A stretch of DNA of 46,479 nucleotides, taken from positions 1 to 46,479 of the forward strand of contig NZ_QCYG01000013.1 of NCBI RefSeq assembly GCF_003072065.1, written 5' to 3'. Each line of letters starts with the position of its first letter. Within the stretch, counting starts at the first letter, position 1. This DNA comes from Thalassorhabdomicrobium marinisediminis (GTDB lineage Bacteria > Pseudomonadota > Alphaproteobacteria > Rhodobacterales > Rhodobacteraceae). Positions 1 through 8,125 of the stretch are shown here, piece after piece. Under the pieces are notes generated by a model, which was not told where the DNA came from, searched no databases, and saw only the letters and a program-made list of their open reading frames with translations. The translations under genes and the position numbers were made by a program.

Positions 1-51
1 CGGAATTTCAGCGCGTGTCGTGATGTCGCCGGGGAAAGGGGCGATTTCGTC

Positions 52-381
52 TCAAATTCGATCCATGCAACAAGGCCCCTTTTCGGTGCCGTCGGCGTTC
101 AGGGCGGCCACGGCCTGTGCATCCTCACCCACGGTGAGGTAGTCGCCGGACACCCAACCGGTGTTGTCATCGGCCGTCACCTTGCACCATGTCAGGTCTT
201 CAAGGCAGCCTTCGATCGACACGCTGGCATTGGCGTCCAGAACCATCTGCGATTCCGTGAACTCGCTCGGGCCCGTGCGCAGGTTCAACGCGGTTGAGGT
301 CGACCCCTCGGTCGCGGCAAAGGCGGGGGCGGCGATACCGCCGATAAGGGCACTCGTCAGGAACATTTTAGTCAGTTTCAT
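52..381 (-). CDS. secreted SH3-like (SH3b) domain protein
   Basis: A 109-residue protein with a clear signal peptide (basic start, hydrophobic core, AFA-A cleavage site near residue 22). It is followed by one small bacterial SH3 domain with the usual ALNLRTGPS opening and a GWVSGDYL ending. SH3b domains of this kind bind cell-wall or other extracytoplasmic ligands, so a periplasmic or envelope role is inferred. Two cysteines in the middle (CLEDLTWC) could form a disulfide, and the tail carries a CC pair. An AAGGAG ribosome site lies a few bases before the ATG at 381. The gene stands alone. The specific ligand cannot be told from sequence. Confidence 0.8.
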   Translation of the reverse strand: MKLTKMFLTSALIGGIAAPAFAATEGSTSTALNLRTGPSEFTESQMVLDANASVSIEGCLEDLTWCKVTADDNTGWVSGDYLTVGEDAQAVAALNADGTEKGPCCMDRI

Positions 382-602
382 GATCGTCTCCTTCTTGTCT
401 GGTCGCAGGCAGATGCGTCTGCATCACTGCCCGACCGCTGGGGGACAAACGGGGTGCGGGGCCTTCCGTTCCCGCGTGTTTTTCCGTTTCGGCAGGAACC
501 CGCCCGACGGCGCGCTGTCCATCGGCCAACCTCTGCCAAACAGAACAATCTTAATGTAACGAGCTGATTTCGGGTAACTTTCTGTCACCCGTCACGCCCA
601 CC

Positions 603-1124
603 CTAGAGTCGTGCCGCCAGTGCGGAATCCAGGTCGCTGACGGAGTCGTGCGCAGCAGGGGCGGAGAAGGCCACGGCGAGGTCTTCGGCCCGTTGCGCAT
701 AGCGGGCATAGGCGTTCATCCGGTCTGCCATGACATCGGCCCGCGCGCTCAGCCGCCAAGGCAGAATATGCAGCCTGCGCACCTGCCCCTTGCTTCGAAC
801 CTGCACCACAATCCAAGCGGTCACAGGGACCGGCCCGCAGTGGACCCGCTGCACCTCGGCCCCCGAGTACGAGGGCCAAGAAGTCGGACCGTGCCCCATC
901 ACACTGAAGCCCTGCGCCCCCGCTGCAAAGCTGGCGCGGGGCCACCAGATCACCCGCGCAACCGGTCCCAGAAGCATGAGACCGGTGAGGCCGGACACCA
1001 CCGCCCCCCAAAGACTCCCGTTGCCGATGCTCCAAGACAGCACCGCACCGCACAGGCACAGCAGGCCGGCCACGGCATAGCGCCTGAGCATTCCGGTGTC
1101 TGGGAAAAGGGCAATCGGGTCCAT
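603..1124 (-). CDS. small membrane protein of unknown function
   Basis: A 173-residue protein starting MDPIALFPDTG. Two closely spaced hydrophobic stretches (about residues 14-55) would form a membrane hairpin, followed by a soluble domain of roughly 100 residues. This is the arrangement of small photosynthetic-complex-assembly-like or PH-like membrane proteins, but no family is recognised. An upstream in-frame TTG at 1172 would add 16 residues, and the ATG at 1124 was preferred. A second reading frame on the same strand (592-1131) is also open, but its arginine- and cysteine-rich translation looks like a shadow of GC-rich coding sequence. Confidence 0.55.
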   Translation of the reverse strand: MDPIALFPDTGMLRRYAVAGLLCLCGAVLSWSIGNGSLWGAVVSGLTGLMLLGPVARVIWWPRASFAAGAQGFSVMGHGPTSWPSYSGAEVQRVHCGPVPVTAWIVVQVRSKGQVRRLHILPWRLSARADVMADRMNAYARYAQRAEDLAVAFSAPAAHDSVSDLDSALAARL

Positions 1125-1220
1125 GGCGCATCCTGACAGGGCGCGCCCAGACTGGCAGAGATCTATGACCAAATTATAACGGCACCGTGCGCAACCCGTG
1201 ACGCCCCCCGCCGCGCGGCC

Positions 1221-2879
1221 CTATCCGTCGTCGCGGTAGCGGTTCACGATGGGGTAGCGCCGGTCAAGCCAGAAGGACTTCATCGACAGGCGCGGCCCGG
1301 GGGCGGACTGAAACCGTTTGTATTCGCTGATATAAAGCAGGTGTTCGACCCGCTTCACCGTCTCGCGATCATATCCTGCGGCGACGCATTCCGCGACGCT
1401 GGCCTCGCCGTCCACCAGCATCGTCAGGATCCCGTCGAGAACCTCGTATTCCGGCAGGCTGTCGCTGTCCTTCTGGTCGTCGCGCAACTCGGCCGAGGGG
1501 GGCTTGTCGATGATCGCGGTGGGGATCACCTCACCCTGGGGGGCCTTCATCCACGGGCGGTGATGGGCATTGCGCCAGCGGCAGATGTCGAACACCCGCG
1601 TTTTATAAAGGTCCTTGATCGGATTATAGCCCCCCGCCATGTCGCCATAAATCGTGGCATAGCCCACCGCGACCTCGGACTTGTTGCCCGTGGTCAGAAG
1701 CATCTCTCCGAACTTGTTGGACTGCGCCATGAGCAATAGCCCTCGGATGCGGCTCTGGATGTTCTCCTCGGTCAGCCCCTCTTCCAGCCCCGCGAACAAG
1801 GGGGCGAGCGTGTCGGTCACTGCGTCGCGCACCTTGCCAATAGGCACGATGTCATAGGTCACGCCCAACGCGGCGGCGGCGTCCTTGGCATCGGTGAGCG
1901 ATGCTTCCGAGGTATATTCGGACGGCAGCATCACGCAGCGCACGTTCTCCGGCCCCAGCGCATCTGCGGCAATCGCCGCGACGATGGCCGAATCCACCCC
2001 GCCGGACAGGCCCAGCAGCGCCTTTTTGAACCCCGTCTTGCCCATGTAATCCCGCAGGGCGAGCGTCATGGCCGCATAATCGGTCTCGAGCGTGTCCGGC
2101 TCAAGCGCGCGCGCGCCCTCTTGCGCGACCCATCCGTCGCCCTCGTGGGTGAAATCGACGTGGACGACAGCCTCTTCGAACCATGGAAGCTGCACCGCCA
2201 GCGCCCCGCCCGGGTTGAGCACGAAGGAACCGCCGTCGAACACCTGATCGTCCTGCCCGCCGACCATGTTGAGATAGACCAGCGGCACCTCACACTCGAC
2301 CACGCGCGAAATCATCGTGTTCAGGCGAAGCTGATGTTTGTCGCGGAAATAGGGCGAGCCATTGGGCACCAAAAGCAGCTCGGCCCCGCTTTCGACCATG
2401 GCTTCGGGCACGTCGGGATACCAGGCATCCTCACAAATCGGGGTGCCGATGCGCAGCGGGCCCGCGTCCCAGGGGCCCTGCATATCCGCGCGCTTGAACA
2501 GGCGCACTTCGTCGAAGACGTTGAAATTGGGCAGGAAAAACTTGCGGGTGATCGCGTGGATCTTGCCGCCCTTGAGGATGAAATAGGCGTTGTGCAACCG
2601 CGTCTCTTCCCGCAGCGGGCCGCCGATGGCCAGCATCGGCCCGTCGGCGCAGGCGGCGGCCAGCACCTCAAGCTCGGCCATGGCGTCCTGTTCGAACACC
2701 GGCTTGGTGACAAGGTCCTGCGTTTGATAGCCCACCAGAAACATCTCGGGCAGCATCACCAGATCGGCCCCGGCGTCGCGGCCCTGTTCCCACGCGATCC
2801 GCGCCTTTTCGGCATTGCCGGCGATGTCGCCCACGGTGGGGTTCAGCTGCGCCATCGTCAGACGGAATCGGGTGCTCAT
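1221..2879 (-). CDS. nadE: glutamine-dependent NAD+ synthetase
   Basis: A 552-residue two-domain enzyme that makes NAD+ from deamido-NAD+, ATP and glutamine in the cytoplasm, the last step of NAD synthesis. The N-terminal nitrilase-type glutaminase domain shows its triad at E45 (LPEMF), K113 (TRKFF) and C149 (PICEDAW). The C-terminal synthetase domain carries the PP-loop SGGVDS at 292-297 and the FGEMLLTTGNKSE stretch typical of the family. Length fits bacterial two-domain NadE. The ATG at 2879 was chosen because AAAGG lies 7 bases upstream and the family usually begins with a motif like FRLTMAQLNPTVGD; an in-frame start ten codons upstream is less likely. Confidence 0.95.
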   Translation of the reverse strand: MSTRFRLTMAQLNPTVGDIAGNAEKARIAWEQGRDAGADLVMLPEMFLVGYQTQDLVTKPVFEQDAMAELEVLAAACADGPMLAIGGPLREETRLHNAYFILKGGKIHAITRKFFLPNFNVFDEVRLFKRADMQGPWDAGPLRIGTPICEDAWYPDVPEAMVESGAELLLVPNGSPYFRDKHQLRLNTMISRVVECEVPLVYLNMVGGQDDQVFDGGSFVLNPGGALAVQLPWFEEAVVHVDFTHEGDGWVAQEGARALEPDTLETDYAAMTLALRDYMGKTGFKKALLGLSGGVDSAIVAAIAADALGPENVRCVMLPSEYTSEASLTDAKDAAAALGVTYDIVPIGKVRDAVTDTLAPLFAGLEEGLTEENIQSRIRGLLLMAQSNKFGEMLLTTGNKSEVAVGYATIYGDMAGGYNPIKDLYKTRVFDICRWRNAHHRPWMKAPQGEVIPTAIIDKPPSAELRDDQKDSDSLPEYEVLDGILTMLVDGEASVAECVAAGYDRETVKRVEHLLYISEYKRFQSAPGPRLSMKSFWLDRRYPIVNRYRDDG

Positions 2880-3019
2880 AGCGGTGCCTTTCATGCCTTT
2901 GCCCCCCATCTAAAGCCCAACGGTGGCAAGGGGAAGCCGAAGCGCGCAAAGCGCCGTTGCCCTACCCCCGCCTTCCCCGTATCGTGCCCCGAAACCTTAC
3001 CAAGAAAGAGCCGCCCCTA

Positions 3020-4534
3020 ATGATGCGCCTGACACCGCACCTGATCGCCGCCCTGATGCTCGCCACGCCCGCGCTGGCGCAATCGGTCCAGACCAAACAG
3101 TACGACGACGGCGGCATCTACGAAGGGCAGTTCCTGAACGGATTGCAGCACGGGCGCGGCATCTACACGCTGCCCAACGGCTACCGCTATGAAGGCGAAT
3201 GGTTCGAGGGGGAAATCCGCGGTCAGGGCACGGCGCAGTTCCCCAACGGTTCGATCTATGAAGGCCAGTTCGCGGCGGGCAAGCCCGAAGGCTTCGGCGT
3301 GATCAACTTCGCGGACGGCGGCACCTACGAAGGCGACTGGACCGACGGCAAGATCACCGGACGCGGCATCGCGCGCTACGCCAACGGCGTGGTCTATGAA
3401 GGCGACTTCCGCAACGCGATGCACCACGGCCAAGGCACCATGCGCTCGCCCGGGGGCTATGTTTACGAAGGCCCGTGGGTCAATGGCGTCAAGGAAGGCG
3501 AAGGCAAAGTCACCTACCCCGATGGCGCGGTCTATGAGGGGACGCTTGCGGATGGCGAGCGTGAGGGCCTCGGCACCCTGACCATGCCTGACGGTCTGGT
3601 TTATGAAGGCACGTGGAAGGACGGCCAGATCGAGGGGCGCGGCCGGCTGATCCAGCCCAACGGCGACATCTACGAAGGCGATCTTGTCGCGGGCAAGCGT
3701 CAGGGCGCGGGCACCGTCACCTATGCCAATGGCGACGTTTATGAGGGCACCTTCGACAACGACCTGCGCCACGGCGAGGGCACGTTCACCGGCGCGGACG
3801 GCTATCGCTACGTGGGCGACTGGTCCGAAGGCATGATGCAGGGTGAGGGGGAAGTGACCTATCCCGATGGCTCGGTCTATGTGGGCACCTTCAAGGACGA
3901 TCTGGCCCACGGCACCGGCAAGATCACCTATCCCGACGGCTCCACCTATGAAGGCGAGTGGGAGGCCGGCGTGATCAACGGCACCGGCGTCGCGACCTAT
4001 GCCAACGGGCTGGTTTATGAAGGCGAGTTCAAGAACGCCAAGAACCACGGTCAGGGCATCATGCGCTATGCGGACGGCTACACCTATGAAGGCGCATGGG
4101 AAAACGGCCAGCGGGAAGGTTTCGGCGTCGCCACCTATGCCGATGGCACGGTTTATGAGGGGGAGTTCCGCAACGGCCAACGTCACGGCACCGGCAAGAT
4201 CACCATGGCCGACGGCTTCACCTATGAAGGCGAATGGGACATGGGCGAGATTTCCGGCGTCGGCGTGGCGACCTACAGCAACGGAGATGTTTATTCGGGC
4301 ATGTTCCGCTCAGGCCGGCGGCAGGGCGAAGGCACGATGACCTATGCGGATTCGGGACAGGTGGCCGAAGGCGAATGGCAAGACGGCGCGTTAGTGACGC
4401 GCGGCACCGCCACCCCCGGATCGGACACCGTCACCCCCGAGCCTGCCGACGCGCCAGAGGCCACCCCGACCCCCGGTGAGGGCGTGGAAACGGACGACGC
4501 AGCACCTGACGCAGACGCGGGCGCGGACAATTAA
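3020..4534 (+). CDS. secreted MORN-repeat protein
   Basis: A 504-residue protein with a signal peptide (MMRLTPHLIAALMLATPALA) and about 19 consecutive MORN repeats of 23 residues. Each is built on Y-x-G-x-(F/W)-x-x-G followed by a G-x-G turn and a Y-x-(D/N)-G motif. MORN arrays form elongated beta-sheets that bind lipids or proteins; here the signal peptide places it outside the cytoplasm. The C-terminal 50 residues are Pro/Thr/Asp-rich and look disordered. The start is at 3020 because translation from further upstream would bury the signal peptide. The gene stops inside the last codon of the convergent CreA gene: the two stops share the bases TTAA. The function is unknown. Confidence 0.85.
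   Translation: MMRLTPHLIAALMLATPALAQSVQTKQYDDGGIYEGQFLNGLQHGRGIYTLPNGYRYEGEWFEGEIRGQGTAQFPNGSIYEGQFAAGKPEGFGVINFADGGTYEGDWTDGKITGRGIARYANGVVYEGDFRNAMHHGQGTMRSPGGYVYEGPWVNGVKEGEGKVTYPDGAVYEGTLADGEREGLGTLTMPDGLVYEGTWKDGQIEGRGRLIQPNGDIYEGDLVAGKRQGAGTVTYANGDVYEGTFDNDLRHGEGTFTGADGYRYVGDWSEGMMQGEGEVTYPDGSVYVGTFKDDLAHGTGKITYPDGSTYEGEWEAGVINGTGVATYANGLVYEGEFKNAKNHGQGIMRYADGYTYEGAWENGQREGFGVATYADGTVYEGEFRNGQRHGTGKITMADGFTYEGEWDMGEISGVGVATYSNGDVYSGMFRSGRRQGEGTMTYADSGQVAEGEWQDGALVTRGTATPGSDTVTPEPADAPEATPTPGEGVETDDAAPDADAGADN
3110..4390 (+). repeat. 69-bp coding repeats of the MORN protein
   Basis: About 19 diverged copies of a 69-bp unit, each coding for a 23-residue MORN repeat. The copies keep tAtGAaGGC-like cores (for the YEG triplet) but vary between. 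They are in-frame protein repeats, not a CRISPR or satellite array. Confidence 0.75.
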
Positions 4535-5001
4535 TTCTGCACCGCCTGCGTGTCATAAAGCGGAATCGTTGAGATCGACATCTTGGCCGACCCTTGGCTG
4601 AGCTCGTTCGCGTGGCTCAGATAGATCAGCACCTGATTGTCCTCGTCCAGAATGCGCGTCAGCCGCAGGGATTTGAACACGATCGACCGCCCCTCTCGGA
4701 ACACCGTTTCCCCGTCGTCCGAACGATCGATGTCGCCGATGACGATCGGTCCGGTCTGACGGCAATCAATCGAGGCGTTCGACGGGTCCTCGAACCAGTT
4801 GCCGTTTGACAGCCGGTCGATCAGGCTGCGCTCGAAATAGGCGATGTGACAGGTGACGCCCTGCACATCCGGATCGTCGATGGCCTCAACGATGATATCG
4901 TTCCCGACCCAGTCCACGCCGACGCGCCCCACTTCTTCCGCCGCGGCCGAGGTGACGAGGAGCGTAGCGCAAAGGGAGATGAGGGACTTGATCGGGGACA
5001 T
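4531..5001 (-). CDS. creA: CreA family periplasmic protein
   Basis: A 156-residue protein with a signal peptide followed by the CreA signature (EEVGRVGVDWVGNDI, then DPDVQGVTCHIAYFERS, then DPSNASIDCRQTGPI, then RSIVFKSLRLTRILDE). Two cysteines are likely disulfide-bonded in the periplasm. The family is widespread in proteobacteria and its biochemical role is unknown. The ATG at 5001 was chosen because GGGGAGAA-like purines are absent further upstream and it places the signal peptide at the N-terminus; a longer open frame extends to 5088. It is divergent from the diguanylate cyclase and convergent with the MORN gene. Confidence 0.85.
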   Translation of the reverse strand: MSPIKSLISLCATLLVTSAAAEEVGRVGVDWVGNDIIVEAIDDPDVQGVTCHIAYFERSLIDRLSNGNWFEDPSNASIDCRQTGPIVIGDIDRSDDGETVFREGRSIVFKSLRLTRILDEDNQVLIYLSHANELSQGSAKMSISTIPLYDTQAVQN

Positions 5002-5173
5002 GGTGCGGCCTTTTGTGATGTGTGCCTGACCCAACGCACAAAGCCGCCGGCCCGTTCCCCGATCTGCATAGTAGTCGCACCAAACCACCGCCCGCCCCCC
5101 TCTGCCCCCGCGCTTACCACTTTTTCAGGTTTTTCTTGCAGAACACCCCGACGCAGCAGACGGGGGAACGGAC

Positions 5174-5929
5174 GTGGAAAAACTTGTCGATGTGATCGCA
5201 CCGACCAACCTGACCAATTTTCTGGTGAAATCCTTCATTCTGGTCTCTGTCTATACTGCGACCCATGTCACCGTGACCCAGGCCGTCGCCACCCGCGTGG
5301 ACGACACGTTGCACACGCAGGTGCTTTTGACCTTCCTCATCGGCGCACCCTTCTCTTTGTTCGTGATGAGCATCATGTCCGTCCAGCGGCGGTTGAAATC
5401 CCGCCTGCGTCGTCTGGCGGAAACCGATGCGCTCACCGGTCTGCGCAACCGCGCGCAGTTCCTCAAAGTGGCGGCACTGCACCTTGGGGGCGACCAACCG
5501 GTGGCCGCCCTGATGATCGATCTGGACCACTTCAAAGCGATCAATGACCGTTACGGCCATTACGTGGGCGACCTGACGTTACAGCAGGTGGCCCGACATC
5601 TGCAGACATCGGTTCGGGCCAGCGACATTGTCGGGCGTCTGGGCGGAGAAGAGTTCGCAGTCGTGCTGCCGAATACAATGGTTGAGACCGCACAGCACGT
5701 GGCCAAACGGATTTGCCGCCCGGTCCGCGTGCAGATCACGGACGCGGACGGCAAGCCGCAGGGCGCGCTTGAAGTCACCATGTCCGTGGGCGGCGTGATG
5801 AACCTGCCCGGAAAATCCCTTATCGACCTTCTGAAACAGGCCGACGACGCCATGTATCAGGCAAAGCATTCGGGCCGGGCACGGGTCGTCTTCTACGACT
5901 CGACCAGCCCCACCCAGCTCGCAGGCTAG
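5174..5929 (+). CDS. membrane-anchored diguanylate cyclase (GGDEF)
   Basis: A 251-residue protein with two predicted transmembrane helices (about residues 17-37 and 49-69) and a cytoplasmic GGDEF domain. The active site reads GGEEF at 157-161, and metal/GTP residues sit in MIDLDHFKAINDRYGH (114-129). An RxxD inhibitory site (R148-A-S-D151) lies exactly five residues before GGEEF, so an active enzyme with c-di-GMP product inhibition is expected. It makes cyclic di-GMP from two GTP and would bias cells towards a sessile state. There is no sensory domain other than the short membrane region. The start is GTG with GGGGGAA just upstream. Confidence 0.9.
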   Translation: MEKLVDVIAPTNLTNFLVKSFILVSVYTATHVTVTQAVATRVDDTLHTQVLLTFLIGAPFSLFVMSIMSVQRRLKSRLRRLAETDALTGLRNRAQFLKVAALHLGGDQPVAALMIDLDHFKAINDRYGHYVGDLTLQQVARHLQTSVRASDIVGRLGGEEFAVVLPNTMVETAQHVAKRICRPVRVQITDADGKPQGALEVTMSVGGVMNLPGKSLIDLLKQADDAMYQAKHSGRARVVFYDSTSPTQLAG

Positions 5930-6079
5930 ACCGGCAGCGCAGGCGCGATCCGACTCCCGCGTATCGCGGATTTGTTCCCGCTTGCTGCAAAAATATCCGC
6001 CGGAACCAATCCGCCTTTTCGGTGTTTTCACAGTGAAGCAGGGCACAACAGCCTTGCCAAACGAATGAAGGAGAATGCC

Positions 6080-7096
6080 GTGAAGAACCTACTGACAAGC
6101 ACCGCTACAGTGATTGCTCTGACCGCGTCTGCCGCTTACGCAGAGAGCCACACAGCCGCCTTTTCTGAAATGACCTTCGATGAGGCGATGAACCTCAACG
6201 CGTCCGAGCTGATTGGCAAGCGCGTCTATGCCTCCGAAGCCGATATCGAGAACAACTCCATGATCGCCGAAGACGGTGAAAAGGAATGGGACGACATCGG
6301 CGAGATCAACGAAATCGTGCTGACCCGTGACGGTCAGGTCCAGAACGTCGTTGTTGGCGTCGGTGGCTTCCTTGGCATGGGCGAAAAGGACGTCGCCATC
6401 GCGATGGACCAGCTTCGTTTCGTCATGGAAGAGGGTGAAGACGACCCGGATGACTATTTCCTCGTCGTGAACGCCAGCGCCGCCGGTGTTGAGGATGCGC
6501 CCGAGTATCGCTCCAACCGTATGGACGATGACATGGACGACATGGACGACGAGATGGACGACGCCGCACAAGAGGCCGAGACCGAGATGAATGAGCTCGA
6601 GGTCCAGACCGAGTCGGAAATGAACGAAGCCGAGGCCGAGATCGAAACCGAGATGAACGAGGCTGAAGCCGAAGTCGAAACGGAGATGAACGAGGCCGAA
6701 GCCGAGCTGGAAACCGTTGAAGCGGAAACCGAGCAGGAACTGGCCGAAGCGGACGCCGAAATGGAACGTCTGGCCCTGACCCGTCCGGCTGTTGAGCGTG
6801 AAGGCTATGCCGACGTGGCCTACGACGACCTGACGACCGAAGACCTGACAGGGGCCAACGTCTATGGCGCCAATGATGAAGACATCGGCGAGGTCTCCGA
6901 GCTGATCCTCTCCGAAGACGGCAAGATCGAACAGGCCGTTTTGGACATCGGTGGCTTCCTGGGCCTGGGTGAGCACTCTGTCGCCGTCCCCATGGACGAG
7001 CTGCAGATCATCCGCGACGAAGCCGGTATGGACCTGCGCGTCTATATCGAAAGCTCGCAGGAAGCGCTGGAAGCACAGCCTGAATACGAAGGCTAA
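6080..7096 (+). CDS. periplasmic double PRC-barrel protein with acidic repeat linker
   Basis: A 338-residue protein with a signal peptide (VKNLLTSTATVIALTASAAYA) and two PRC-barrel domains (about 30-120 and 245-335). Each has the IGEINEIVL or IGEVSELIL strand and a GGFLG(L/M)GE(H/K) loop. Between them is a highly acidic stretch: DDDMDDMDD followed by repeats of about 11 residues built on ETEMNEAEAE, probably helical. PRC barrels bind proteins, pigments or RNA depending on context, and double PRC-barrel secreted proteins of this type are common in Rhodobacteraceae but lack an assigned job. The GTG at 6080 has GAAGGAG six bases upstream, which decides the start over the ATG at 6065. Confidence 0.85.
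   Translation: MKNLLTSTATVIALTASAAYAESHTAAFSEMTFDEAMNLNASELIGKRVYASEADIENNSMIAEDGEKEWDDIGEINEIVLTRDGQVQNVVVGVGGFLGMGEKDVAIAMDQLRFVMEEGEDDPDDYFLVVNASAAGVEDAPEYRSNRMDDDMDDMDDEMDDAAQEAETEMNELEVQTESEMNEAEAEIETEMNEAEAEVETEMNEAEAELETVEAETEQELAEADAEMERLALTRPAVEREGYADVAYDDLTTEDLTGANVYGANDEDIGEVSELILSEDGKIEQAVLDIGGFLGLGEHSVAVPMDELQIIRDEAGMDLRVYIESSQEALEAQPEYEG
6571..6735 (+). repeat. 33-bp acidic coding repeats in the PRC-barrel gene
   Basis: Four or so in-frame repeats of about 33 bp, each coding for a unit like ETEMNEAEAEI/V/L. They form the linker between the two PRC-barrel domains. Copy number in such repeats can vary by slippage or recombination. Confidence 0.6.
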
Positions 7097-7115
7097 ATCC
7101 TTCCGCTTTCAAACC

Positions 7116-7144
7116 AACGGCCGGAGCATCGCTCCGGCCGTTTT
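7116..7144 (+). terminator. rho-independent terminator of the PRC-barrel gene
   Basis: A 12-bp perfect stem (7116-7127 with 7131-7142) with a 3-base loop ATC and a T-run beginning within the stem (TTTT). It lies 19 bases after the stop codon of the PRC-barrel gene. It may also serve the convergent SDR gene. Confidence 0.85.
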
Positions 7145-7154
7145 CGTATGCGCT

Positions 7155-7814
7155 TCACCAGTCCACGCGCATTCCGGCATAGTCGAAGAACTGCCCGGAT
7201 TGCGACGGCTCCAAACGCAACAGGACGTCGCACAGATTGCGCGCGGCGACTTGTGCTGTCACCTTCCGATAGCTGCCATAATCGGCGGTGAACCCTGTCT
7301 GGACCGTGCCCGGGTGCAGGCTGACCACCACCGCGTCGCGCGCCTTGCGCCCGATCTCGATCGCCGCGCCGCGCACGATCTGGTTCAGGGCCGCTTTCGA
7401 GGCTCGGTAGGAATGCCAACCGCCGATCCGGTTGTCCCCGATCGACCCCACGCGCGCCGACAACACGCCCACATGGGCCCGCCCCTCACGCGGCAACAAA
7501 CGCGCCACCTCTGCCAGAACCAAGGCCGGCCCCACCGCGTTCACCGCATAGACATCGAGCATCCTCTGCGGCTCCAACGCCGCCAGCGACTTCTCCGGTG
7601 TGGCACCCACGGCCAGCGTGCCGACCGCGATCAACACCACCTCGAACGGGCCGCTCAGCCGCCCCAGCACCCGCTCGACCGAAGCCTTGTCGGTCACTTC
7701 CAGCCCATCCGCGCTGCGCGACAGCCCGGTGACCGCGAACCCGCGCCCCTGCAACTCCGCCACCAGCGCGGCTCCGATCCCGCCCGAAGCGCCAATCACC
7801 AATGCGTTCTTCAT
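7155..7814 (-). CDS. short-chain dehydrogenase/reductase
   Basis: A 219-residue Rossmann-fold NAD(P)-dependent oxidoreductase. The cofactor loop is GASGGIG at 8-14. A catalytic serine (S119 or S124) and the YxxxK pair Y136/K140 (YRASK) are intact. The GGWHSYRASKAALN motif is typical of the CsgA/short C-factor-like SDR branch. The substrate cannot be inferred. It is transcribed away from the leucine gene, and the two promoters must lie in the 7815-7995 interval. Confidence 0.85.
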   Translation of the reverse strand: MKNALVIGASGGIGAALVAELQGRGFAVTGLSRSADGLEVTDKASVERVLGRLSGPFEVVLIAVGTLAVGATPEKSLAALEPQRMLDVYAVNAVGPALVLAEVARLLPREGRAHVGVLSARVGSIGDNRIGGWHSYRASKAALNQIVRGAAIEIGRKARDAVVVSLHPGTVQTGFTADYGSYRKVTAQVAARNLCDVLLRLEPSQSGQFFDYAGMRVDW

Positions 7815-7858
7815 GCCCCAACACTAACCTATCCCGCGGCCCGCGCTACTTCTTTGGT

Positions 7859-7915
7859 TCAAAAATACCTCGGGGGGGGGCCGGGCCTCTGGCCCGGGCC
7901 GGGGGCCGCGCCCCC
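7859..7915. repeat. dispersed twin-hairpin intergenic repeat, copy 1
   Basis: An AAAATACCT lead is followed by a run of Gs, a 7-bp stem (7881-7887 with 7891-7897, loop TCT) and a second 6-bp stem (GGGGGC/GCCCCC, 7901-7915, loop 3). The same layout recurs at 16571-16626. From memory, elements of this form are common between genes in Rhodobacterales, where they probably act as terminators or mRNA 3' ends. Confidence 0.5.
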
Positions 7916-7960
7916 TGCCATGCCGCGGCCCCCGCTGCAAAAATTTCCCGCGCTGCCCCC

Positions 7961-7988
7961 TTTTCAATCGTCCCCGCATCCGTATAGT
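7961..7988 (+). promoter_or_regulatory. predicted promoter of the leuL-leuA transcript
   Basis: TTTTCA (7961-7966), a 16-base spacer and TATAGT (7983-7988) fit a sigma-70-type promoter. Transcription would start about position 7995-7996, which is the A of the leader peptide ATG. The leader mRNA is therefore probably leaderless. Confidence 0.5.
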
Positions 7989-7995
7989 CGCCCCC

Positions 7996-8052
7996 ATGAC
8001 GCGTATCGCCCATACCCCGGCCCTCCTTGGCCTCCTCCTTAGCCGCCTCTGA
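7996..8052 (+). CDS. leuL: leucine leader peptide (leuL)
   Basis: An 18-codon open frame, MTRIAHTPALLGLLLSRL, ends 73 bases before the leuA start. Six of its 18 residues are leucine, clustered as LL, LLL and L near the end, the hallmark of an amino-acid attenuation leader. The stop codon sits inside the 5' arm of a GC-rich hairpin. In the usual mechanism, ribosome stalling at the Leu codons under leucine shortage prevents terminator formation and lets leuA be transcribed. No ribosome site precedes the ATG, which agrees with the predicted start of transcription at the ATG itself, as is known for the trp leader of Sinorhizobium. Too short for routine gene calling. Confidence 0.8.
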   Translation: MTRIAHTPALLGLLLSRL

Positions 8053-8087
8053 GCGTGCCGGTTGGCGCGACCGCTCAGGGGGATTTT
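8046..8087 (+). terminator. attenuator terminator hairpin upstream of leuA
   Basis: CCTCTGAGCG (8046-8055) pairs with CGCTCAGGGG (8072-8081) with one G-T wobble, then GATTTTC follows. The 5' arm overlaps the last codons and stop of leuL, so a ribosome stalled upstream or at the stop would change folding. A smaller inner stem (GCC/GGC) is possible inside the loop. Confidence 0.65.
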
Positions 8088-8125
8088 CGCGCCGACACTT
8101 TTAGGAAAAACAAGGACTTAAAAAC

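Noticed and set aside
592-1131. Open frame overlapping the 603-1124 membrane protein in another frame
   Set aside because: Its translation is rich in Arg, Gly and Cys with no hydrophobic pattern, typical of the shadow frame of a GC-rich gene.
3017-4186. Long reverse-strand frame (389 codons) opposite the MORN gene
   Set aside because: It mirrors the repeats of the MORN gene; the periodic Ile/Ala/Val-rich translation is the antisense of a repetitive coding sequence.
3110-4390. Regular repeats that might suggest a CRISPR array
   Set aside because: The period is 69 bp, in frame, diverged and fully coding for MORN units; there are no unique spacers and no cas genes.
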